A stretch of DNA of 13,181 nucleotides. Source: Alphaproteobacteria bacterium. Lineage in GTDB: Bacteria; Pseudomonadota; Alphaproteobacteria; Rhodobacterales; Rhodobacteraceae. The position numbers and the translations under genes were made by a program. The stretch covers positions 1 to 13,181 of the forward strand of contig JAUHZL010000035.1 in assembly GCA_030425945.1 (NCBI GenBank), read 5' to 3'. Shown piece after piece: positions 1 through 6,172 of the stretch (the first letter of the stretch is position 1; every line of letters begins with the position of its first letter). The notes beneath the pieces were generated by a model, which was not told the DNA's origin, ran no database searches, and worked only from the letters and a program-made list of their open reading frames with translations.

Positions 1-10
1 CGCCGCCTCT

Positions 11-51
11 CCGGGCGGTCGTCGTATCTTGCCCGAACCCGCCCGGTTTTT
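11..51 (+). terminator. Possible intrinsic terminator for a gene left of the window
   Basis: CCGGGCGG (11-18) is the exact complement of CCGCCCGG (39-46), and five T residues follow directly (47-51). The 20-base loop is long, and an alternative GGGC/GCCC pairing exists inside it. The direction fits a plus-strand gene that ends just before the window. The minus-strand permease ends at 74, and in its direction no T tract follows this stem. The upstream gene is not visible, so this is tentative. Confidence 0.35.
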
Positions 52-73
52 CAATTTGGCAAAGGCCTGCGCG

Positions 74-889
74 TCAGGGCTTCAGGCGGTATCCGATCCG
101 GAACCAGTGCCAGCAGAGCGCCAGCACCGCGGCCGACGCCAGCGTGCAGACCACGAGGCCGCGCCACGGGTCGCTGTCCGAGGTGCCGATGTAGCCGTAG
201 CGAACCCCGTCGATCAGGTAGAAGACCGGGTTGAAATGGGTCAGCACCTGCATCCAGCCGGGCAGCCCCTCGACCGAGTAGAAGGTGCCCGACAGGAAGC
301 TCAGCGGGACGACGATGAAATTCGTCACCGCCGCCATCTGGTCGAACTTGTCCGCGAAGATCGCCGCGACTATGCCCAGCGCCCCGAGAAAGAGCGCCCC
401 CAGCAGGATGAACACCAGCGCCCAGAGCGGGTGCGCCGGGACCTGCCCGAGGAACAGCGCCAGCGCCGAAGCCACCGCCAGCCCGACGAAGAGGCCGCGC
501 AGGACGCCGCCCGCCGCGTAGCCCGTCACCAGCTCGCCCGCCGAGAGCGGCGGCATCAGCGTGTCGACGATGTTGCCCTGCACCTTGGAGATGACGATCG
601 AGGACGAGGTGTTCGCGAACGCGTTCTGGATCACCGTCATCATCAGGATGCCGGGGGCGAGGAACTGCAGGAACGGCACGCCCATCACCGGCGCGCGGTT
701 GGCGCCGAAGGCCAGCGCGAAGACCGTCAGGAACAGGCCGGCCGTCACCAGCGGGGCCGCCAGCGTCTGCGTCCAGACCGCGAGGAACCGGCGCGCCTCG
801 CGCCCGATCAGCGTCATCAGCCCGCGTCCGTTGACGCGTCCGAAACGGCGCACGCCCATGTCGGTTCGGCTGTGGGTGCCGGTCGTCAT
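74..889 (-). CDS. ABC-2 type transporter permease
   Basis: This 271-residue protein is the membrane subunit of an ABC exporter of the NodJ/DrrB-like ABC-2 group. It should form a channel in the inner membrane, driven by a separate ATPase. About six hydrophobic segments can be seen, near residues 45-62, 73-92, 123-148, 154-178, 187-206 and 243-266. The family-typical HFNPVFYLIDGVRYG motif lies at 218-232. The length is normal for the family. The start at 889 is preceded by a GGGGAG ribosome site about 10 bases away, and the next Met at residue 11 has none. No ATP-binding partner is in the window; it could lie beyond the left edge or elsewhere. The gene diverges from gcrA across 134 bases. The substrate cannot be told from sequence. 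Confidence 0.9.
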   Translation of the reverse strand: MTTGTHSRTDMGVRRFGRVNGRGLMTLIGREARRFLAVWTQTLAAPLVTAGLFLTVFALAFGANRAPVMGVPFLQFLAPGILMMTVIQNAFANTSSSIVISKVQGNIVDTLMPPLSAGELVTGYAAGGVLRGLFVGLAVASALALFLGQVPAHPLWALVFILLGALFLGALGIVAAIFADKFDQMAAVTNFIVVPLSFLSGTFYSVEGLPGWMQVLTHFNPVFYLIDGVRYGYIGTSDSDPWRGLVVCTLASAAVLALCWHWFRIGYRLKP

Positions 890-924
890 GTCTCGTCTCT
901 CCCCTGCGGCTCGGCGCGGCCTCC

Positions 925-952
925 TTGTATCCGGCCTGCCGATGGTTACAAT
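925..952 (+). promoter_or_regulatory. Candidate gcrA promoter
   Basis: TTGTAT (925-930) and TACAAT (947-952) are separated by 16 bases. The -10 matches the sigma-70 consensus at five of six positions; the -35 matches only its TTG. The predicted start near 960 gives a leader of about 64 bases. The outer bases also form an interrupted palindrome, TTGTA-N17-TACAA, so a dimeric regulator or weak reverse promoter activity toward the permease is conceivable. Confidence 0.45.
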
Positions 953-967
953 GTCGGAAAGTCACAA

Positions 968-1001
968 GACCGCCAGCGCCCGGGGCACCGGACCGGCGGT
1001 C
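968..1001 (+). other. Inverted repeat in the gcrA leader
   Basis: GACCGCC (968-974) pairs perfectly with GGCGGTC (995-1001) around a 20-base GC-rich loop. It sits between the predicted transcription start and the ribosome site (AGGGG, seven bases before the start codon). No T tract follows, so it is not an obvious terminator. It may be an mRNA leader hairpin that influences stability or translation of gcrA, or it may be chance in GC-rich DNA. Confidence 0.35.
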
Positions 1002-1023
1002 CTTTCATCCGTAGGGGTTCCCG

Positions 1024-1626
1024 ATGTCCTGGACCGACGAGCGCGTCGAGATTCTGAAAACGATGTGGACCGAGGGCAAGAGCGCCAGCCAGATCGCCAA
1101 GGAGCTGGGCGGCGTCACCCGCAACGCCGTGATCGGCAAGGTGCATCGCCTCGGCCTGTCGAACCGCAACGGCGGCGGCGGCACCGGGGCGGCGGCCGCA
1201 CCGGCCCAGCCCGCGCCCGCCGCCAAGGCCGCCCCCGCCCGCGAACGCGCCGACGCCGCGCCGGAAGCCGCCCCCGAGACCCCGCGCGCGCCGGAGCCGG
1301 AACCGGCTGCCCCGGCGGCGACCAACGTCACCCCGATGCCGCCGCGCAAGCCGATCGTGACCGCAGGCCAGCCGCTGCCGCCGCAGCCCTCGGCGAACGA
1401 GATCAGCCCGGAAGCGCTGGCGACCGTCCGCGAGGTCGAGAAGAAGGCCCGCAAGATCGGCCTGATGGACCTGACCGAGCGGACCTGCAAATGGCCGATC
1501 GGCGACCCGGCCACCGAGAATTTCTACTTCTGCGGACTGCCGTCGCAGCAGGGCAAGCCCTATTGCGAGGCCCATGTCGGCGTGGCCTTCCAGCCGATGA
1601 GCGCCCGGCGCGACCGCCGCCGCTGA
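1024..1626 (+). CDS. gcrA: GcrA cell-cycle transcriptional regulator
   Basis: GcrA is an alphaproteobacterial cell-cycle regulator that binds sigma-70 RNA polymerase and, in Caulobacter, activates promoters carrying CcrM-methylated GANTC sites. The 200 residues begin with the diagnostic helix-turn-helix: WTDERVEILK at the N-terminus, then SASQIAKELGG and TRNAVIGKVHRLGL (to residue 45). An Ala/Pro/Glu-rich, probably disordered linker spans about 51-125. The C-terminal domain carries Cys155, Cys170, Cys181 and His184 in the family pattern CKWPIGDP, FYFCG and PYCEAH, a possible metal site. An AGGGG ribosome site lies seven bases before the start. A GANTC sequence (GATTC, 1050-1054) lies inside the first codons. 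It converges on the VOC gene with three bases between. Confidence 0.97.
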   Translation: MSWTDERVEILKTMWTEGKSASQIAKELGGVTRNAVIGKVHRLGLSNRNGGGGTGAAAAPAQPAPAAKAAPARERADAAPEAAPETPRAPEPEPAAPAATNVTPMPPRKPIVTAGQPLPPQPSANEISPEALATVREVEKKARKIGLMDLTERTCKWPIGDPATENFYFCGLPSQQGKPYCEAHVGVAFQPMSARRDRRR

Positions 1627-1637
1627 GGGTCACGCGC
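1608..1637. terminator. Bulged stem-loop at the gcrA/VOC convergent junction
   Basis: GCGCG-ACC (1608-1615) can pair with GGT-(CA)-CGCGC (1628-1637), with a two-base bulge. The gcrA stop (1624-1626) is in the loop, and the VOC stop (1630-1632) is in the right arm and bulge. No T tract follows on either strand. It could act as a weak bidirectional terminator or a 3'-end stabiliser. Confidence 0.25.
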
Positions 1638-2010
1638 GCTCGATCAGGTCCCAGCGATTGCCCCACGGGTCGCGGAACACCGCGACCGTGCCATAGGCTT
1701 CGTGGCGCGGGACCTCCTCGAACGTCACCCCCCAGTCCTGCATCCGGGCATGGCTGGCGGCGAAGTCGTCGGTTTCGAGGAAAAAGCCGACCCGCCCGCC
1801 ATGCTGGTTCCCGAGGGCGGCCTGCTGCCCGGGCGTCGCAACCCGCGCCAGCAGCACCTCCGATCCGCCGCCCGGCGCGCCCAGCCGGACCCAGCGCTTG
1901 GCGTCGCCCTGCGCCGTGTCTTCGAGCAGGGTGAAGCCCAGCGCCCCGGTGAAGAAGGCAATCCCCTCGTCGTAGTCGGGCACCAGCACCGCGACCGTGG
2001 CCAGCCGCAT
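1630..2010 (-). CDS. VOC (glyoxalase/bleomycin-resistance) superfamily protein
   Basis: This 126-residue protein has the paired beta-alpha-beta-beta-beta layout of the vicinal oxygen chelate superfamily. The N-terminal half starts ATVAVLVPDYDEGIAFF and continues to GFTLLED. The second half contains VGFFLETDDF (74-83) and ends in the typical FRDPWGNRWDLIE. The usual first metal ligand His near the N-terminus is absent, while Glu79 and Glu124 remain, so metal binding is uncertain and the reaction cannot be assigned. Its ATG shares one base with the TGA of the upstream AsmA gene (TGATG), which implies translational coupling. A longer in-frame extension to 2274 would lie inside AsmA and is not credible. 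Confidence 0.88.
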   Translation of the reverse strand: MRLATVAVLVPDYDEGIAFFTGALGFTLLEDTAQGDAKRWVRLGAPGGGSEVLLARVATPGQQAALGNQHGGRVGFFLETDDFAASHARMQDWGVTFEEVPRHEAYGTVAVFRDPWGNRWDLIERA

Positions 2011-4013
2011 CAGTTGCCCCCGCCGAGCAGCCCGCCGAGATTTTGGAGAAGCTGCTGGCCGACCTGGTTGCGCAGTTCGTCCGCCTGCTGATCGACGCGG
2101 TCGCGCACCGCCTGTTCGACATTGCCGTCCGTGGTGCTGGTATCGACCCCCAGTTCGCGGCGCAGGGCCTCCTCGGCCTGGCTGCGGACCTGCTGCTCGA
2201 TCGCCTCGCGCTCGGCGGCCAGGTTCTGGTTGAGGATCGCTTCGAGGTCGGGGCGCACGCTGACGTCGGACCACGGGCCTTCCACGATGACCGGCACCGT
2301 GATCCCGTTCCCCCCGGTCAGCGCGACCGGCACGATGCGGTACGAGACGCTCTGGTTGCCGATGTCGATGGTGCCGGAGCCGGTCGCCCGCAGCAGCGGG
2401 GCGTCGAAGTTGAGGTCGGTGTTGCTCGCAACGCCGCCCGCGATGGTGGCGGAAGCGGTAATCGCGTTGAACACGGTCTTCGCCCCCTCGCCGCGATACC
2501 CGACGTCGAGGTTGCGGATCATCCCGCCGAGGTCGAGGCCCAGAAGCTCGCCCTGCCCGATGCTGGCCTGCGCCTCGCCCGACATCGAGCGCATCAGCGC
2601 GTCGAGCGAATTGCCCGCCATCAGGTACTTCACCCGCAGGTCGGCGTTGCCCACCAGCCGGTCGATGTCGGCGAAGTCGGTCAGCAGCGGTTGCAGCGCC
2701 ACGCCGCGCGCGCTGATGTCACCGCCCAGCGACAACCCGTTGCGCCCGTTGACGACCGCCTGCCCGCTGATCGTGCCGCCGTAAGCCCCGGCGCGGGCGA
2801 TGTCGGCAACCATCCGGGCGCGGTCGAGGGTGACCTTGGCGTCGATCGGACCCATCTTCAGCAGCCCGAGGTCGAGCGTGGTCAGGCTGAGCGTCACCTC
2901 CGCGTCGAGCGCGTCGAGGCCAGAGACGTCGATGGGGGCACGGGACCATCCGCTGGCACCGCCGCCGCCCGAGCCGCCGCTGCCACCCGACCCGGCGGTG
3001 AAGGCCGACAGGTCCAGCGCGCCGCCCGACAGGTTGGCGGTCAGCTTCATCCGCCCCGCCGTGGCGAGGTCGAGGTCCACCGCCATCCGGTTGCCGCCCA
3101 GCGTGACGGCCCCGCCCCGCAGGAACAGCCCGCCGGTCTGCCCGGTATAGGTCACCCGACCGGAAGCGGCGATGTTGCGGTCGAGCCCGCCGGGCAGCGC
3201 CGGGGCCGCCTGCCCCAGCGCCTGCATCAGCGGCCCGAGGGCAGCAACGGTCACCGAACTGTCACCCTCGACCGCCACCGGTTGCAGCCCGGCGCGGCCG
3301 TCGAAGCGCACCTCGGCCCCGGCCAGACCGGCGGCCAGCCGCACCGATTGCACCCCGCCGCCGAGGAAGGCGGACAGGTTCCCGATGGCCGCGTCGATCG
3401 ACAGGTCGGCCCCGTTGAAGCGGCCGGTGCCGGTCGCCCGCGCCTCGCCGCCCGCGGGCAGCGCAACCTCGAGGTTCAGCGCGGTCAGGGCGATCTCGCT
3501 GCCTGCGCCATGGTCGATGAAGCGTAGGCTGGCGTTCTCCAGCAGGCCCCGGTCCAGCACGATGGGCGGCAGGGAGCCGCCTGCGCCGGTGTCCTGCGGG
3601 GTCGTATCGGCGGCGGCGGCCTCGCCCGGCGGCAGAAGCTCCCAGTTGCCCGAGCCGTCGGCGCGACGCTCCAGCAGGACATTGGCGCCGACGGCGCTGA
3701 CCTCCTCGATCTCGACCGCGCCTGACAGGAGCGGCATGACCCGCACCCCGATTGACAGGCTGTCTGCCGTCAGCATCGGGCCGTTCTGCGACCAGTCGGC
3801 ATTGGCCAGCACCACAGGCCCGGTGCGCACGCCCAGCGTCGGCCAGAGCGTCGGGCGGACCTCGCCGCCGATCTCCAGCGCGCGGCCGGTGGCGGCGGTG
3901 AACTGCTCGGCGGCCAGCCGGGCGATCCGCTCGCTCGGCAGCAGGAAGAGCGCCGCGACGGCCAGAACCACCACCGCCACAAGCGCCCCGATCAGCCGGA
4001 CGATCCACCGCAT
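2010..4013 (-). CDS. AsmA family protein
   Basis: This 667-residue protein belongs to the AsmA/TamB-like group: inner-membrane-anchored periplasmic proteins linked to lipid transport and outer-membrane assembly. One N-terminal membrane segment (about 5-25) is followed by the AsmA N-terminal region: LAAEQFTAATGRALEIGG, then RPTLWPTLGVRTGPVVLAN. A Gly/Ser linker occupies about 339-352. The C-terminal AsmA domain (about 430-590) contains the family-typical GMIRNLD, SATIAGG, LRATGSGTIDIG and IVPVALTG segments and ends with VEGPWSDVSVRPDL. A Gln/Glu-rich helical tail (about 593-655) ends in GGLLGGGN. The length is usual for the family. A GGGGAG ribosome site precedes the start. It is co-transcribed with the overlapping VOC gene; the functional link between them is unknown. 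Confidence 0.93.
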   Translation of the reverse strand: MRWIVRLIGALVAVVVLAVAALFLLPSERIARLAAEQFTAATGRALEIGGEVRPTLWPTLGVRTGPVVLANADWSQNGPMLTADSLSIGVRVMPLLSGAVEIEEVSAVGANVLLERRADGSGNWELLPPGEAAAADTTPQDTGAGGSLPPIVLDRGLLENASLRFIDHGAGSEIALTALNLEVALPAGGEARATGTGRFNGADLSIDAAIGNLSAFLGGGVQSVRLAAGLAGAEVRFDGRAGLQPVAVEGDSSVTVAALGPLMQALGQAAPALPGGLDRNIAASGRVTYTGQTGGLFLRGGAVTLGGNRMAVDLDLATAGRMKLTANLSGGALDLSAFTAGSGGSGGSGGGGASGWSRAPIDVSGLDALDAEVTLSLTTLDLGLLKMGPIDAKVTLDRARMVADIARAGAYGGTISGQAVVNGRNGLSLGGDISARGVALQPLLTDFADIDRLVGNADLRVKYLMAGNSLDALMRSMSGEAQASIGQGELLGLDLGGMIRNLDVGYRGEGAKTVFNAITASATIAGGVASNTDLNFDAPLLRATGSGTIDIGNQSVSYRIVPVALTGGNGITVPVIVEGPWSDVSVRPDLEAILNQNLAAEREAIEQQVRSQAEEALRRELGVDTSTTDGNVEQAVRDRVDQQADELRNQVGQQLLQNLGGLLGGGN

Positions 4014-4065
4014 GCTGCTCTCCCCTTCTTTTGTCTGGGGAAAGGGTAGCCTGTGCGCGCGCCGG

Positions 4066-4098
4066 AAAAAAGGGAGGGCGGACCGGCGGCCCGCCCTC
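4066..4098 (-). terminator. Intrinsic terminator of the two-gene membrane operon
   Basis: Read on the minus strand, GAGGGCGG (4098-4091) pairs perfectly with CCGCCCTC (4081-4074) across a nine-base loop. CC and then six T residues (4071-4066) follow. It begins 21 bases past the stop codon at 4120, where the operon should end, and separates it from the AsmA gene starting at 4013. Confidence 0.8.
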
Positions 4099-4119
4099 TT
4101 GCGCGATTGTGACGACGGT

Positions 4120-4932
4120 TCAGAGCCGGATCAGCGGCAGCCCCATCAGGGCCTGCGCGAAGACCACGAGGGTCAGCGCGGCATACCCCGCCCCGGCCAG
4201 CGCGACGGTGCGCCCCGGTTGCGCGGTCCCGGCCCGGTCGAGCAGCAGACCGAGCACCGGCAGCGCCTGCATGGCGTGGAGCGACAGGAAATGCGCCGGG
4301 CGCAGGTCGCCCACCTCCGCCGACCAGCCGACGAGCGGCAGGCGGGTGTCGAGAACCGGCGTGCCGACATAGTGCCCGGTGCCCGAGGACATGGTGCCCG
4401 CCACGATCAGCGTCAGCACGAAGGACAGAACGAAACCCCAGGTCACCCCGCTGCGCAGCCCCGGCGTCAGCGCCGCGTCGCCGTCCCGGGCCGCCGCCAC
4501 GCCGAAGACCGCGATGCCCAGCACCAGCAGCACCGCGCCGGTGCCCATGACGCTGACGTACATGATCTCGTGGAACGGCGTGGAGAAGTTGAAGTGCGAG
4601 GCCTCGGCCCGCGCCGCCTGGTAGATCATGTAGCCCATCTCCAGCACCATCGCGGTGCCCATCACGGCCGTCATGCCGCGCAGGATCAGGCCGTCGCGCC
4701 GGCGCGGGCTGAGGCGATCCTCGACCAGGGCGAGGGTCGCGAAGAGGGCGACGAAGGACAGCGCGAACTTCAGCGGCTTGGCCCAGACCGGCGAGCCGTC
4801 GATCAGGCGCGGGTCGAAGGCGGCCCAGACGAGCGCCAGCAGGGTCAGCGCCGCGGCGACCGCCGTCAGCGACCACAGGAGCGACGGCGCGCGGGCGGCG
4901 GGCAGGTCGCGGGACAGGACGAGCGGGGTCAT
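4120..4932 (-). CDS. Seven-helix integral membrane protein of unknown function
   Basis: I do not recognise a named family for this 270-residue protein. Hydrophobic segments lie near residues 17-38, 52-70, 84-104, 125-147, 163-183, 213-231 and 244-262, which suggests about seven membrane helices. Histidines cluster at or near predicted membrane boundaries (His113, His121, His187, His214, His219), in SHFNFSTPFHEIMY, GTGHYVG and RPAHFLSLHAMQ. They could hold heme or a metal, but this is inference only. Its start codon overlaps the stop of the ABA4-like gene by four bases (ATGA, 4929-4932), so the two are translationally coupled and probably act together. It is the last gene before a strong terminator, and control is probably by the divergent TetR protein. 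Confidence 0.85.
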   Translation of the reverse strand: MTPLVLSRDLPAARAPSLLWSLTAVAAALTLLALVWAAFDPRLIDGSPVWAKPLKFALSFVALFATLALVEDRLSPRRRDGLILRGMTAVMGTAMVLEMGYMIYQAARAEASHFNFSTPFHEIMYVSVMGTGAVLLVLGIAVFGVAAARDGDAALTPGLRSGVTWGFVLSFVLTLIVAGTMSSGTGHYVGTPVLDTRLPLVGWSAEVGDLRPAHFLSLHAMQALPVLGLLLDRAGTAQPGRTVALAGAGYAALTLVVFAQALMGLPLIRL

Positions 4933-5369
4933 GCCAGCGCCTCCGACCGGGCGGGCAGCAGCCGCACCGCGCCCTCGGTGGCCAGCGCCAGCAGGACGCC
5001 CATCGGCCCGAACAGGAAGATCGTGACCAGCACCGGGGCCTGCAGCACCCGGACGACGCCCGCGCGGTCCATCCTGTCGGCCATCAGCGCGCCGATCATC
5101 AGGTCGAAGGCGAGGTAATGCACCCAGCCCGCCAGCAGGACCTCGGGCGTCTCGAACAGCAGCGCGACGTTGGCGAGGCTGTCGTAGCCGCCCTCGGCGG
5201 TGAAGAAATGCGCCAGCACCAGCGCGGAATAGAGTGCGGCCAGCACGAGCGGCACCGCCGTCCGCGGCAGGTGGCCGAGCGCCGCCCAGCGCCGGGGGGC
5301 GAGGATCAGAACCGCCCAGCCCGCCATGGCGAGCGGGTTGGCGATCTGGAACAGGAAGTCGGGGGTCAT
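4929..5369 (-). CDS. ABA4-like (DUF4281) membrane protein
   Basis: This 146-residue protein resembles the ABA4-like family, named after the plant neoxanthin-synthesis protein ABA4; the bacterial members are functionally undefined. Four hydrophobic segments are visible near 12-27, 37-58, 78-97 and 110-132. The most telling segment is GWVHYLAFDLMIGALMADR (81-99), preceded by FETPEVLLA. ALYSALVLAHFF (45-56) also fits. The start at 5369 is chosen because AGGA lies a few bases upstream and the core begins at once. An extension to 5468 would pass through the divergent promoter region. The gene heads a two-gene operon with the overlapping seven-helix protein. A carotenoid-related role would be speculation; no carotenoid genes are in the window. 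Confidence 0.8.
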   Translation of the reverse strand: MTPDFLFQIANPLAMAGWAVLILAPRRWAALGHLPRTAVPLVLAALYSALVLAHFFTAEGGYDSLANVALLFETPEVLLAGWVHYLAFDLMIGALMADRMDRAGVVRVLQAPVLVTIFLFGPMGVLLALATEGAVRLLPARSEALA

Positions 5370-5412
5370 GGCGTCCTTTCCCGCCGGCCAGGGGCCCGGC
5401 GACCGAAGGTGA

Positions 5413-5441
5413 ATATTTCCGCTGTAAGTTTCCAGTGGAAA
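5413..5441 (-). promoter_or_regulatory. Candidate promoter-operator of the ABA4-like operon
   Basis: On the minus strand, TTTCCA (5441-5436) is a possible -35. A 17-base spacer containing CTGGAAACTTAC follows, then AAATAT (5418-5413) as a weak -10. The spacer core matches the one in the divergent tetR promoter. The stretch also carries TTTCC-AGT-GGAAA (5429-5441), a small palindrome, and the ATATTTCC (5413-5420)/GGAAATAT (5437-5444) inverted repeat that brackets it. The expected transcript start near 5406 gives a leader of about 37 bases with a normal ribosome site. Confidence 0.5.
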
Positions 5442-5480
5442 TATCTCTGCCCGACTCGGTCGCTGCATGCAAGAGAAATC

Positions 5481-5509
5481 TTTACACCGGAAACATTCCG
5501 GCGTTATCT
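5481..5509 (+). promoter_or_regulatory. Candidate tetR promoter with operator palindrome
   Basis: TTTACA (5481-5486) and TTATCT (5504-5509) are 17 bases apart. The spacer begins with the 15-base palindrome CCGGAA-ACA-TTCCGG (5487-5501), so a bound repressor would block RNA polymerase. This is the expected layout for an autoregulated TetR gene. The -10 is a poor consensus match; TATCTC one base downstream is an alternative. The predicted start falls at or next to the start codon at 5516. Confidence 0.6.
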
Positions 5510-5515
5510 CGGCGC

Positions 5516-6112
5516 ATGGAACGCAAGACCTATCACCACGGCGACCTGAAGACGGCGCTGGTCGAAGCCGGGATCGACATTCTCGAGGCCGAGGGCCTGA
5601 AGGGGCTGTCGCTCCGCAGTCTCGCCGCCCGCGTGGGGGTTTCGCACACTGCGCCCAAGAACCACTTCGGCGCGATGCGGGGCCTTCTGACCGCTCTGGC
5701 GGCGGAAGGGTTCCGGCGCCATGCCGCCCACATGCAGGCGGGACTGCCGCCCGATGCCTCCGACGCCGAGAAGCTGCAGGCGGCGATGCATGGCTACGTC
5801 GCCTTCGTCGAGGCGCATCCGCATCTCTACGGGCTGATGTTCTCGCCGGACCTCGTGGATCAGGACTCGCCCGACCTGATCGAGGCGGGCCATGCCAGCT
5901 ACCTGATCCTCGAAGACCTCGCCCGGCATCTGGACTGGTCGCGCAAGGACGAGCCCGAGGCGCAGGTGCGCGGCGAGATCATGCTGTGGTCGCTGGTTCA
6001 CGGCTATGCCACCCTGCGCCAGTCGGGCAAGCTGCCGCTCAGCCCCCGAACCGGCGCGGTGCTGGGCATCGCCGAGATCGCGCCCCGCTTCGGCCGCCGC
6101 ACCGGCGACTGA
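5516..6112 (+). CDS. TetR family transcriptional regulator with WHG-type C-terminal domain
   Basis: This 198-residue protein has a standard TetR DNA-binding domain. Helix 1 is in HHGDLKTALVEAGIDILEAEG (split around 7-27), and the helix-turn-helix is LSLRSLAARVGVSHTAPKNHFG (about 31-52). The ligand-binding half fits the WHG-type C-terminal domain, with Trp158, His162 and Gly163 in LWSLVHGYATL and the preceding HGYVAFVEAHPHLYGLMF (92-109). The start codon is only seven bases from the predicted -10 and has no ribosome site, so the mRNA is probably leaderless. The likely targets are its own promoter and the divergent ABA4-like operon, judged from the shared element. The ligand is unknown. rimO follows 60 bases later. 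Confidence 0.93.
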   Translation: MERKTYHHGDLKTALVEAGIDILEAEGLKGLSLRSLAARVGVSHTAPKNHFGAMRGLLTALAAEGFRRHAAHMQAGLPPDASDAEKLQAAMHGYVAFVEAHPHLYGLMFSPDLVDQDSPDLIEAGHASYLILEDLARHLDWSRKDEPEAQVRGEIMLWSLVHGYATLRQSGKLPLSPRTGAVLGIAEIAPRFGRRTGD

Positions 6113-6120
6113 GCGCCGGT
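6101..6120 (+). terminator. Stem-loop enclosing the tetR stop codon
   Basis: ACCGGCG (6101-6107) pairs with CGCCGGT (6114-6120) around a six-base loop that contains the TGA stop (6110-6112). No T run follows. It may act as a weak terminator or a 3'-end processing signal between tetR and rimO, or it may be coincidental in GC-rich coding DNA. Confidence 0.3.
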
Positions 6121-6172
6121 CCCGCGCGGCAGCCCCTTCCCCGCGCGCCTGTCCCGCGCTAGGAGCCGCATC

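Noticed and set aside
831..844. TTGACGCGTCCGAA as another FNR-type box
   Set aside because: The right half-site does not fit RTCAA, and it lies inside the permease coding region.
29..1057. Long plus-strand open frame over the permease gene
   Set aside because: It is antisense to a clear ABC-2 permease, and its product is dominated by Arg, Gln, Asp and Glu as expected of a GC-rich shadow frame.
2011..2274. Longer start for the VOC protein
   Set aside because: The extension lies inside the AsmA gene and has no VOC-like sequence; the start at 2010 gives a complete domain and a typical coupled overlap.
2958..2999. GCC/GCT-type triplet run as a tandem repeat
   Set aside because: It encodes the Gly/Ser linker of the AsmA protein and is ordinary low-complexity coding sequence.
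3172..5118. 648-residue plus-strand frame over AsmA and the membrane genes
   Set aside because: It is antisense to three coding genes and crosses a clear intrinsic terminator and the AsmA promoter region.
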